Source: Sulfurovum sp. (lineage in GTDB: Bacteria; Campylobacterota; Campylobacteria; Campylobacterales; Sulfurovaceae). From it: a stretch of 14,147 bases of DNA. Made by a program: the position numbers and the translations under genes. The stretch covers positions 1 through 14,147 of the forward strand of contig JADGDL010000047.1 of NCBI GenBank assembly GCA_016744875.1. The letters run 5' to 3'. Below are positions 1 through 7,104 of the stretch, piece by piece (the first letter of the stretch is position 1; each line of letters starts with the position of its first letter). The notes beneath the pieces are model-generated. The model saw only the letters and a program-made list of their open reading frames with translations. It was not told the origin of the DNA and ran no database searches.

Positions 1-1376
1 ACATTATATTTGTCAAACAACTTTTCAAGTTTTGGGAGTAACTTGTCAATCTGCATCTCTTGTAAAGAAAGATTGATTGTAATTTGAAAGTCTGTTCCAT
101 TCCCTATATTACATTTTTTGCTCTCTTGAATCGCTTCACTAAATACATACTCTCCCAGGTCGACGATCAAACCTGTTTTTTCTGCAACCTCTAAAAATTT
201 ATCTGCAGCGAGCAATCCATGTTCAGGGTGGTTCCATCGCACTAAAGCTTCTGCCCCAATAATACGTTCACCTTCCAGATCAAATATAGGTTGGTAATGT
301 AGTAAGAACTCATTGTTATTCAAACCTGTATGGATATCTTTACTCATCTTGGATTCATCTATATGTATAGCGTCATGATTTGCATTAAATAGCTTTATAT
401 TTGATTCACTTCGCTCTTGAGCTTTCTTTAAAGCGATATATACATTGTCAATCAATTTCGTAGCATTCTCACCATCTCTTGGATATTCTACGATCCCAAT
501 GGAACTTGTTAAACGAACATCATTATTATCTCTATAGACATTCCCTACAGAAACGATCATGTCCCGTGCAATAGTATTTATAGGAGTATTTTCATTAACA
601 TTCCTTATAAGCAATAAAAATTTATCTGCATCCATACGATATATAGTGATATTTTCATCCTGTTTTGAAACAAAGAATTGAGCTAATGTTTTTAAAATTT
701 GATTGCTATAGCTTAAACCCAATGTAGTTTGTATATCATTAAAATGATCAATACCCAATAGTAACACAGAAAAAAATTCTGATTTATTTTGGCTATCTCT
801 GGTCAAAGTATTAATATCTGATATAGCTGCGAATTGACTAGGTAAACTGGTTAAAAAATCTAAGTAACCTGTCTTTCTCTCTTCATCCTTATTCACATTA
901 ATCTGATTGTATTCCATATCCATATCCATATCTATAACACAGGTGATCATTTCCTGTCCATTGTATACACTCTTATCTATGTACAGATTAATTTTTTTTC
1001 TCTTTCCCTTTAGAATGAGCATTGCCTTATCGATCTTAAAACTTTCTTTATTGTCCACACTTATTGTTTTTATTTTTGTAAAAAAATCTTCCGGACTCTC
1101 TTTACTCAATTTTAGATCAACTCTTTTAGCTTTACTATCTACTTGATTATTCTCATTGAGTGAGAACAGATCTTTTGCCGCTCGATTTGCAAAAGTGATA
1201 CTGTGATCAGCAGAAAATGTTATCATTGCTTCAGCATAATACTCTTTCTCTTTTTTAAAGAGTTTTAACTCATCTTTCACTTGGGCTAACTTCTTTTTAT
1301 CAAAAATAAATAACCATACCAGCACTATTACCAATACTACTACACTTATCGCAGTGATACCCATCCATATATTCAT
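1..1376 (-). CDS. Membrane PAS / degenerate-GGDEF / EAL protein, probable c-di-GMP phosphodiesterase (3' end cut off by window edge)
   Basis: Open from an ATG at 1376 to the left edge, giving 458 codons with no stop, so the C-terminus is missing. Visible in order: one transmembrane segment (about residues 5-25), a PAS-like region (about 45-150), a GGDEF-type domain (about 165-330) and the first part of an EAL domain (from about 345). The GGDEF signature is decayed to RMDADKF (247-253), with Lys replacing the Glu, so diguanylate cyclase activity is unlikely. The EAL half keeps GAEALVRW (E376) and the metal-binding Asn in INLS (N435); the remaining catalytic residues lie outside the window. EAL domains hydrolyse cyclic di-GMP to pGpG; activity here is inferred from only two visible ligands. 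The start is decided by a strong purine-rich Shine-Dalgarno (GGAAGGAAG) just upstream. It lies 13 bases after a paralogous gene and is probably cotranscribed with it. Confidence 0.88.
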   Translation of the reverse strand, partial: MNIWMGITAISVVVLVIVLVWLFIFDKKKLAQVKDELKLFKKEKEYYAEAMITFSADHSITFANRAAKDLFSLNENNQVDSKAKRVDLKLSKESPEDFFTKIKTISVDNKESFKIDKAMLILKGKRKKINLYIDKSVYNGQEMITCVIDMDMDMEYNQINVNKDEERKTGYLDFLTSLPSQFAAISDINTLTRDSQNKSEFFSVLLLGIDHFNDIQTTLGLSYSNQILKTLAQFFVSKQDENITIYRMDADKFLLLIRNVNENTPINTIARDMIVSVGNVYRDNNDVRLTSSIGIVEYPRDGENATKLIDNVYIALKKAQERSESNIKLFNANHDAIHIDESKMSKDIHTGLNNNEFLLHYQPIFDLEGERIIGAEALVRWNHPEHGLLAADKFLEVAEKTGLIVDLGEYVFSEAIQESKKCNIGNGTDFQITINLSLQEMQIDKLLPKLEKLFDKYN

Positions 1377-1389
1377 CCCTCTTCCTTCC

Positions 1390-3195
1390 CTATTCTCTTA
1401 TCAGTTTTTGAAATTCAAAAACAGGCAAAGGTTTTGAAAAATAATACCCTTGTATAAAGTCACATCCATATGAAGAGAGTAACGTCACCATTTTCTTATT
1501 CTCCACACCTTCTACAACAACTTTCAAACCTAAATTATGTCCAAGATCAATCATTGCATGCACTATTCTTTGATCTTCTTCACTCACAAGTATATTGTCT
1601 ACCAGCGTTTTATCGATCTTTACTATATCTGCAGGAAACTTTTTTAAATAATCAAAAGAAGTATACCCCGTACCAAAATCGTCCAGTGAAATTCCTACAC
1701 CTAATTTTTTTAACTTTTTAAAATACTTCACTGCTTTCTCTTCACTCATCATCGCAGCGCTCTCTGTAACTTCAAACTTGATACTTCCGGGATCTACTTT
1801 ATGACGCTGAAGTTCTCTTTCTACATGTACATCAAATTCACCTGTATCCAATTCAATCACAGAAACATTGATCGACACCTCAATCTTCTTGAAATTAAAC
1901 AATTCCCAACGCTTCTGCTGTTTTAAAACTTCTTCAAGGATATACTTACCCAACTTAATAATAAATCCTGTTTGTTCCATTAGTCCGATAAAGACATCCG
2001 GCGGAATAAATCCATATGTTGGATGTATCCATCGTATTAATGCTTCTGCAGCTACAATTTCATAATTTTCAGCTTCAACAATAGGCTGATAATAGACTTC
2101 AAATTCACTATTGTCCAATGCTCCTTGCATATCATTATGCAGCGTCAATTCATCATAGCCTTTTGAAAATTCTTCAGGCATGAATATTTCTATTTTACCG
2201 TCACCTTCTTTTTCTGCCTGAACTAACGCCCTATAAGCATTATCCATAAGTTTTCTTGTTGGGCCACTGTCTGGATACACAGAAACACCTGCAGAAACAG
2301 TTAAATGTAAATGCGTTTCATCCATTTTATAAAAAGCAGCCACTTTGATTTGTACCTCTTCAACAAACTTCCTTATCTCTTCCAAAGAATTTAACTTTGA
2401 GACAGTCAGCAAAAAATGATTATCAAATGTATGATAAACAGATACACTCAAGTTTGTTGCCAAAGTTTCTAAATATCCTGCGAACTTGATCAAAACAGCA
2501 TTGGACTGATCAAATCCTATGACAGAACGTAAATGTGTGAAATTATCTATATTCAACAATACTAATGCTATTTTCTTATTTTCTAGATGTATCTGTGAGT
2601 AAAGTTTTGGCAAATCCTGTAATGCCTGAAGTTGGTTTGGTAACCCTGTAAGCTTATGTTTAAATTCTTTCTTTTTACGCTCTTCTATCTTACTTAAATC
2701 TTGTATAGATACGACTTTATACCATTCTGTATGTTTACCCATTGATATAGTATCTATAGTTAAGTGTATAGGGATTTCATTATTCTCTGTAGTTTTTAAA
2801 CAAGAATGAGAAAATGAAAGTGCTTGCATTTTAGATGTTTCATAGTGTTCTTTAAGGAATTGATCTAATGCCATCCACGTTTTTTTCACTTTAACGTGTG
2901 GAATATTTTTTAACACTTTGTCTAAAAAATTTCTCTTAAGCCCTAAAATATCCATCATAGATTTATTGGCATAGATCACTTCATTTTTATCAGAAAGGAT
3001 TAATAGACCATCTTCAGCAACATCAAATGCGTTTTGAAACACTTTAAGATTATCATTTAGCATTTGTCGGAGTTTCTTTTTACCCTGCATGAGTGAATAG
3101 CTGTGAATTATAAATAATATCAATACAAGACCAATACCTATAACTGCATATCCATCATAAGTAAGTTGACTAAGAAATTGTTCAAACTTTTCCAA
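1390..3195 (-). CDS. Membrane PAS / degenerate-GGDEF / EAL protein, probable c-di-GMP phosphodiesterase
   Basis: 601 residues: one transmembrane helix (about 15-33), PAS-like domain (about 48-165), GGDEF-type domain (about 178-335) and a complete EAL domain (about 350-598). The GGDEF signature has become TFDNHF (256-261) and no RxxD inhibitory site is visible, so it should not make c-di-GMP. The EAL domain keeps the full catalytic set by pattern: AEAL (E384), SINVS (N443), FEVTES (E475), LDDFGTG (D505, D506), KIDK (K526), VEGVE (E562/E565) and IQGYYF (Q582). It is therefore predicted to hydrolyse c-di-GMP at the inner membrane, perhaps with the dead GGDEF acting as a nucleotide-sensing module (inference from other such proteins). 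The start is TTG, directly preceded by an in-frame TAA; GGAG lies six bases upstream. The next in-frame ATG (residue 36) would remove the membrane helix. A promoter lies upstream at 3233-3260. Confidence 0.92.
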   Translation of the reverse strand: MEKFEQFLSQLTYDGYAVIGIGLVLILFIIHSYSLMQGKKKLRQMLNDNLKVFQNAFDVAEDGLLILSDKNEVIYANKSMMDILGLKRNFLDKVLKNIPHVKVKKTWMALDQFLKEHYETSKMQALSFSHSCLKTTENNEIPIHLTIDTISMGKHTEWYKVVSIQDLSKIEERKKKEFKHKLTGLPNQLQALQDLPKLYSQIHLENKKIALVLLNIDNFTHLRSVIGFDQSNAVLIKFAGYLETLATNLSVSVYHTFDNHFLLTVSKLNSLEEIRKFVEEVQIKVAAFYKMDETHLHLTVSAGVSVYPDSGPTRKLMDNAYRALVQAEKEGDGKIEIFMPEEFSKGYDELTLHNDMQGALDNSEFEVYYQPIVEAENYEIVAAEALIRWIHPTYGFIPPDVFIGLMEQTGFIIKLGKYILEEVLKQQKRWELFNFKKIEVSINVSVIELDTGEFDVHVERELQRHKVDPGSIKFEVTESAAMMSEEKAVKYFKKLKKLGVGISLDDFGTGYTSFDYLKKFPADIVKIDKTLVDNILVSEEDQRIVHAMIDLGHNLGLKVVVEGVENKKMVTLLSSYGCDFIQGYYFSKPLPVFEFQKLIRE

Positions 3196-3232
3196 TTAAG
3201 ACTCCATCTAGTGATTTACTTAGATTCCCTAA

Positions 3233-3260
3233 ATTATATCATAGTAGCATTAAATCTCAA
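3233..3260 (-). promoter_or_regulatory. Predicted sigma70 promoter for the GGDEF-EAL gene pair
   Basis: On the minus strand TTGAGA (3260-3255, five of six consensus) is followed after 16 bases by TATAAT (3238-3233). TGA directly before the hexamer makes an extended -10. The -35 hexamer contains the xseA stop codon, so the promoter sits at the very end of that gene. A transcript would start near 3226, giving a leader of about 30 bases that includes the GGAG before the TTG start. This suggests the c-di-GMP genes can be expressed separately from the upstream operon, although no terminator separates them from xseA. Confidence 0.6.
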
Positions 3261-4507
3261 CGCTTGCTTAAACATAGCGCTTCTATATATGATGCAGTAT
3301 CTGCCAAGATAAATTTTTGCTCAACTTCAATGCTCTCAAGTGTCACTGTTTTTCCATCAACGGAGACTTGTGCCCACCCCTTGCGGTACTGTAGTTTTGG
3401 ATCATTCATCAATAGTTTTTTATGCATAAATTCCAAATGTTGTTTTTTTTGTTCTATAATAAATGTCATATTTTGCATATACCTTTTAACGATTTCCGGT
3501 GGCTGTGAAGAGAAACGTTCTATCTTGTACTGCATCACTCTTTTAAATTCATCTTCTAGACGATAAAATTTAGTTTGTATCTCTTTTATTTGTCTACTTG
3601 GAGAGCTCCGTAAAAGCATCTCTTCAGTGTGTTCTAGTTCACGGCTCAGTTGTTGCAGTTTTTGTACTATGATATAGCCATAGCGTTCTTCTACCTGTGA
3701 CAGTGTATAAAGTATTTCTTTACTGTCTGGCAGTATCATCTCAATTGCTGCAGAAGGTGTAGGTGCACGCAGGTCAGCTACAAAATCAGAAATCATCACA
3801 TCTACTTCATGTCCTACTGCACTCACTACAGGTGTTTGCATCGAAAAAATTGCATCTGCTACGAGCTCTTCATTAAAAGACCATAGATCCTCAGCAGAAC
3901 CACCACCCCTACCTACAATGACCACATCTGCATTTAAAGTGTCTGCATAACGAAGTGAATGGGCTATCTGATCGGCTGCAGTATCTCCCTGTACCAAAGT
4001 ATCTACGATAACCACTTCAAGAAGTGCCCAACGTTGCTCTATGATCTTTAGCATATCATACAGTGCGGCACTCTCTTTTGCAGTAACAAGCGCTATCTTG
4101 GTAATATGTTTGGGAATGACAGTTTTTCTTTGGGTATCAAAGTAGCCTTTAGCTTTAAGTTTCTCTTTAAGTTGTTCATAGGCAAGTGCCAGAGCGCCCT
4201 TCCCATAAGGCTCGATCTTTACCGTCTGGAACTGGTATTCACCTCTGGGAGTATAGACAGAAACTGAACCCTCTACAACAATATGCATGCCTTTTTCTAT
4301 ACGGAACTTCATCTTGGCAACTGATGAACGCCACATAACACACTTAATAGAACTCTCTTTATCTTTAACGGAAAAGTATAAATGACCTGAAGAGTGATAG
4401 GTTGCACTCGCTACTTCTCCCTCTACCAAAATATGCATAAAGGTTGCTTCTAAAAGTGATTTTATCTTGGTATTGAGTGAGGAGACACTCATCATAGATT
4501 GAGACAT
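3257..4507 (-). CDS. xseA: Exodeoxyribonuclease VII large subunit
   Basis: Large catalytic subunit of exonuclease VII, which degrades single-stranded DNA to acid-soluble oligonucleotides in the cytoplasm and works with many copies of the small subunit XseB (no xseB gene is in this window). At 416 residues it is near the family size. Visible parts: N-terminal OB fold (about 8-105) with VEGEVA and SSGHLYFSVKD (39-49); the catalytic core with GRGGGSAEDLWSFNEE (199-214), AVGHEVD (230-236) and ADLRAPTPSAA (244-254); a long coiled-coil-like middle (about 265-370); and a C-terminal tail starting at NDPKLQYRKGWA. The ATG at 4507 has AAGG six bases upstream, and MSVSSLN a few residues later is the usual family beginning, so the start could be slightly shorter. 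It lies 38 bases after ubiE and probably belongs to that operon. Its stop codon is inside the next promoter. Confidence 0.96.
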   Translation of the reverse strand: MSQSMMSVSSLNTKIKSLLEATFMHILVEGEVASATYHSSGHLYFSVKDKESSIKCVMWRSSVAKMKFRIEKGMHIVVEGSVSVYTPRGEYQFQTVKIEPYGKGALALAYEQLKEKLKAKGYFDTQRKTVIPKHITKIALVTAKESAALYDMLKIIEQRWALLEVVIVDTLVQGDTAADQIAHSLRYADTLNADVVIVGRGGGSAEDLWSFNEELVADAIFSMQTPVVSAVGHEVDVMISDFVADLRAPTPSAAIEMILPDSKEILYTLSQVEERYGYIIVQKLQQLSRELEHTEEMLLRSSPSRQIKEIQTKFYRLEDEFKRVMQYKIERFSSQPPEIVKRYMQNMTFIIEQKKQHLEFMHKKLLMNDPKLQYRKGWAQVSVDGKTVTLESIEVEQKFILADTASYIEALCLSKR

Positions 4508-4545
4508 AGCTTGCCTTTGTATTGTGGATGTGTCTACCCAGAGAT

Positions 4546-5283
4546 TTATTTCTTTTGTGCCACCAAAAGTGTAGAGATACCCATTGAAAATGATTTTGTA
4601 TATTTCATCTCAAATCCAGCCTCTTCTAACTCTTTGGCTAACATTTCTGTGGTTAAAAATTCTTCTATAGAGTCTGGCAAGTACTTATAGGCTTCATAAT
4701 TTTTAGAGATAAATCCACCTACTCGAGGCAATACATTTTTCATACCAAAATCTACTACCTTATCAATAAGTCCACTTCTTTCTTGTTTTGTAAACTCTAA
4801 AATAACCACCAAACCATCTGGCTTTAATACACGGTTAAACTCATGTAGAGCTTCTACACGATCAACTACATTTCTTATACCATAAGAGATAGAAATTACA
4901 TCAGAACTTTCATCTGCTATAGGAAGTGCTTGTGCTTTACCTTCTATAAATTCTGCAAAGTCTACTTTCTCTTTTGCTACTTCAAGCATTCCTATTGATG
5001 GGTCTACGCCGACATACTTCTTTATATTTACACCATTTTTTACAGCTTGTTCTTTCCAGTAAATAATTAAGTCACCTGTACCAGTCGCTACATCTGTAAT
5101 TTGATCTAACTCTTTTTTACCTAAGATCTCAAATGCTTTATCACAACCTTTTTTGCGCCATTGTATATCTATACCCATACTAAGCACTCTATTTGCTTTA
5201 TCATAAGTCGATGCAATGTCATCAAACATTGTGACTATTTTTTCTTGTTTTTCTTGCTTATCTGTTAGTTTTTCAATGCCCAA
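4546..5283 (-). CDS. ubiE: Demethylmenaquinone methyltransferase (UbiE/MenG family)
   Basis: SAM-dependent C-methyltransferase that performs the final methylation of demethylmenaquinone to menaquinone, the usual respiratory quinone of Campylobacterota; a ubiquinone role is therefore less likely here. At 245 residues it is typical length. Motifs: QEKIVTMFDDIASTYDKANR (13-32), SAM motif I DVATGTGDL (64-72), acidic VGVDPS (91-96), YGIRNV (134-139), RVLKPDG (151-157) with EF shortly after, and YKYLPDSIEEF (199-209), all characteristic of UbiE/MenG. The start is TTG, with GGAG eight bases upstream inside the end of ribD; the first ATG (residue 19) would remove the conserved N-terminal helix. It overlaps ribD by 11 bases, so translation is probably coupled. 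The protein sits in the cytoplasm or at the inner membrane surface. Confidence 0.95.
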   Translation of the reverse strand: MGIEKLTDKQEKQEKIVTMFDDIASTYDKANRVLSMGIDIQWRKKGCDKAFEILGKKELDQITDVATGTGDLIIYWKEQAVKNGVNIKKYVGVDPSIGMLEVAKEKVDFAEFIEGKAQALPIADESSDVISISYGIRNVVDRVEALHEFNRVLKPDGLVVILEFTKQERSGLIDKVVDFGMKNVLPRVGGFISKNYEAYKYLPDSIEEFLTTEMLAKELEEAGFEMKYTKSFSMGISTLLVAQKK

Positions 5284-6265
5284 TCTGTCTGCTCCATAGT
5301 ATCAAGTCTACATCTTTATTACCTTGATGTAAAAATGATAAATTCATAGTAGTATTATAGGTTAAATTATTCGTAGAGAGCTTAGGTGTTTGATAAATAA
5401 GCAGCCAATCAATCTTCTCTTTTAAAGCATTTAACATCCCTTCTCCACCTTCAACTAACACAAAAGAAGGTTTCTCTAGAAAAGTAAGATCATTAGAGAT
5501 GTTTACTTCTCTACTTGGCACAGAAAAAAGAGGAATTTCTCGATCAAAGTTATCTTCTTTGGCATATATAGTTACCTTAGGTGCTTTACCCTCTGTAAAT
5601 CTACAGTCAAGTGTGGGTCTGTCCACTCTAACAGTATTACCACCAATGAGTAAAGTATCACACACTTCTCTTAATTGATGTACATGCTTTAATGATGCTT
5701 CACAGGAAAGATACCCACCTCCTATACGGCCATTAGAAGTCTGAGCCAATTTGAACAAAACAAAAGCTCTTTTTTGCCAAATCATAAAAGGTTCAAGTAA
5801 TGCCTGACACTTCCCTTCCAGTAAACCCACACTTGCATTTTCTAGTGATTCCATACCATAATCATGTCCTTCAATAGGGTCTTTCATGCCTATCACAACT
5901 CTTTCAAGTGACAAAGTCGCTAAAAGTGAAGCACAAGAAGGTGTTTTACCTTGATGAGAGCAAGGTTCCAAAGTGACATAAATGGTACAAGATGAAAAAA
6001 AGTTTTGCGGCAAGGATAAAAGGAAATGATGTGCTTTATGTGAATCTTTTGGGTCAAAATCTATAGTAGCATTTGAAAGTGTCTCATACGCTTTAAGCAG
6101 TGCCAATACTTCTGCATGAGATGTACCAGCTTTTTGATGTGCTTCAATAGATAGAATTTTTCCATCTAATGTTACTACAGCACCAACAGCCGGGTTTGGA
6201 TAGGTTAAACCCTGGTATTCCCAAGCTTTATTCAGAGCGAGTTGCATATAAAATTCATCGGTCAT
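5273..6265 (-). CDS. ribD: Bifunctional riboflavin biosynthesis deaminase/reductase RibD
   Basis: Catalyses two successive steps of riboflavin synthesis: deamination of the pyrimidine formed by GTP cyclohydrolase II, then NADPH-dependent reduction of the ribosyl side chain. From the ATG at 6265 it is 330 residues. The N-terminal cytidine-deaminase-like domain carries TYPNPAVGAV (21-30), the zinc motif HAE (H50, E52) and PCSHQGKTPSC (C102, C111). The C-terminal reductase has KLAQTSNGRI (172-181), DTLLIGGNTVRVDRP (203-217) and VEGGEG (271-276). An insertion of about 30 residues (about 62-93) separates the two zinc-site halves, and the reductase end is compact. The ATG is chosen over an in-frame TTG two codons earlier because AAAGGAG ends six bases before the ATG but abuts the TTG. 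No FMN riboswitch is visible; the gene sits inside the ylxR-infB operon. Confidence 0.95.
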   Translation of the reverse strand: MTDEFYMQLALNKAWEYQGLTYPNPAVGAVVTLDGKILSIEAHQKAGTSHAEVLALLKAYETLSNATIDFDPKDSHKAHHFLLSLPQNFFSSCTIYVTLEPCSHQGKTPSCASLLATLSLERVVIGMKDPIEGHDYGMESLENASVGLLEGKCQALLEPFMIWQKRAFVLFKLAQTSNGRIGGGYLSCEASLKHVHQLREVCDTLLIGGNTVRVDRPTLDCRFTEGKAPKVTIYAKEDNFDREIPLFSVPSREVNISNDLTFLEKPSFVLVEGGEGMLNALKEKIDWLLIYQTPKLSTNNLTYNTTMNLSFLHQGNKDVDLILWSRQIGH

Positions 6266-6290
6266 ACACAACTCCTTTAAAATTTAATTT

Positions 6291-6722
6291 TTAATTCCAA
6301 TCAAAATAAGTTTTACAAGTATTGAGCTCATTATATGTATATGACTCTTCCCCTTGCTTCGTTTCAACAACGATTCCATCATTATCAGCAGACTTAAGCA
6401 GACCTTTAAGTTTATCACCACCCACAACTTTTAGTTTGACCTTTTCACCAACGGCATTTTCAAAATGCACTTTTTTTGTGAGCTTTCTCTCTATGCCCGG
6501 AGATGAGATCTCAAGACGATACTTTTGATTCATAGGAGGATGCACATCCAAAAATGGCGAGAGTTCATGTGAAATAGTTGCACATAGATCCAGACTTACA
6601 CCACCTACTTTTGTGATAAGTACACGAAAGATAGTCTCATCAAATTCAGTGACAATTTCCGTATCATACAGAGCAGCTCCATTTGCTTCAACTATCTTAG
6701 CTATTTGTGTTTCAAGATTCAT
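6291..6722 (-). CDS. rimP: Ribosome maturation factor RimP
   Basis: Cytoplasmic factor that assists assembly of the 30S ribosomal subunit. It is 143 residues from the ATG at 6722. It shows the RimP pattern: an N-terminal alpha/beta domain with GAALYDTEIV, then SLDLCATISHELSPFLD, the family hallmark YRLEISSPGIERKL (about 73-86), and a C-terminal SH3-like barrel containing VGEKVKLKV and KLKGLL. A longer reading from an ATG at 6743 is possible, but the chosen ATG has GAGGAG seven bases upstream and gives the usual family N-terminus (MNLETQIAKIVE). It overlaps the end of rbfA by 11 bases, and its Shine-Dalgarno lies within the acidic tail codons of rbfA, which indicates coupled translation. Following rbfA fits a shared role in small-subunit maturation. 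Confidence 0.95.
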   Translation of the reverse strand: MNLETQIAKIVEANGAALYDTEIVTEFDETIFRVLITKVGGVSLDLCATISHELSPFLDVHPPMNQKYRLEISSPGIERKLTKKVHFENAVGEKVKLKVVGGDKLKGLLKSADNDGIVVETKQGEESYTYNELNTCKTYFDWN

Positions 6723-7098
6723 CACTTGACTCCTCATCTTCACCTTTATTACGGCTTTCTATTTGTTTAAATAGATCTTCTATACGTGAGACTTTCTCTA
6801 ACTGATGATCAAACTCAAACACAAAACGTGGTGCTTTGAACCAACCTTCACTCTGCTTACAATGGTTTTGGATATATCCAGCGACCACACGTAACTGTTT
6901 GAGTGCCGCCCCTTGTTCTTTTTCATTTAAAAAAGAAGTATCAAGATATACTTTTGCATCCGATCTACCTTTTGAACAAACAACGTCAGTTACAGAAAGT
7001 CCATTAATACGGTCATCATCAAGTGAAGCCAATGCTTCAGGAATGATCTCTTTGAGAACAGACTCTACTCTATGACGTTTAATCTCTTCATGTGTCAT
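6712..7098 (-). CDS. rbfA: 30S ribosome-binding factor RbfA
   Basis: Cold-adaptation and ribosome-maturation protein that binds immature 30S subunits near the 16S rRNA 5' end. It is 128 residues, usual for the family. The KH-type fold is suggested by the conserved early HRVESVLKEIIPEAL, a central DAKVYLDTSFL strand, and APRFVFEFDHQLEKVSRIEDLF near the end. The C-terminus is an acidic serine-rich tail (GEDEESSDES) that also encodes the Shine-Dalgarno of rimP. The ATG at 7098 comes only six bases after the infB stop and has no good Shine-Dalgarno (the nearest purine run, GGAT, overlaps the infB stop and lies about ten bases away), so translation probably depends on ribosomes finishing infB. The pairing infB-rbfA-rimP is widely conserved in bacteria. 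Confidence 0.95.
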   Translation of the reverse strand: MTHEEIKRHRVESVLKEIIPEALASLDDDRINGLSVTDVVCSKGRSDAKVYLDTSFLNEKEQGAALKQLRVVAGYIQNHCKQSEGWFKAPRFVFEFDHQLEKVSRIEDLFKQIESRNKGEDEESSDES

Positions 7099-7104
7099 AG
7101 AGGT

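Noticed and set aside
915..932. Three tandem CATATC hexamers (encoding repeated Met-Asp) in the left GGDEF-EAL gene, considered as a phase-variable repeat.
   Set aside because: Only three units, and a six-base unit changes length by whole codons, so it cannot switch the frame. It lies in the linker between PAS-like and GGDEF regions.
3443..3450. Runs of seven to eight A (coding strand) in xseA, at 9896-9903 in ylxR and at 13861-13867 near the M23 start, considered as slippage switches.
   Set aside because: Runs this short are expected in AT-rich lysine codons, and all frames are intact. No long G/C tract of the kind used for phase variation in this phylum is present.
6266..6290. Looked for an FMN riboswitch or separate promoter before ribD.
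   Set aside because: The gap between rimP and ribD is only about 25 bases of AT-rich sequence plus the Shine-Dalgarno, too short for an aptamer.
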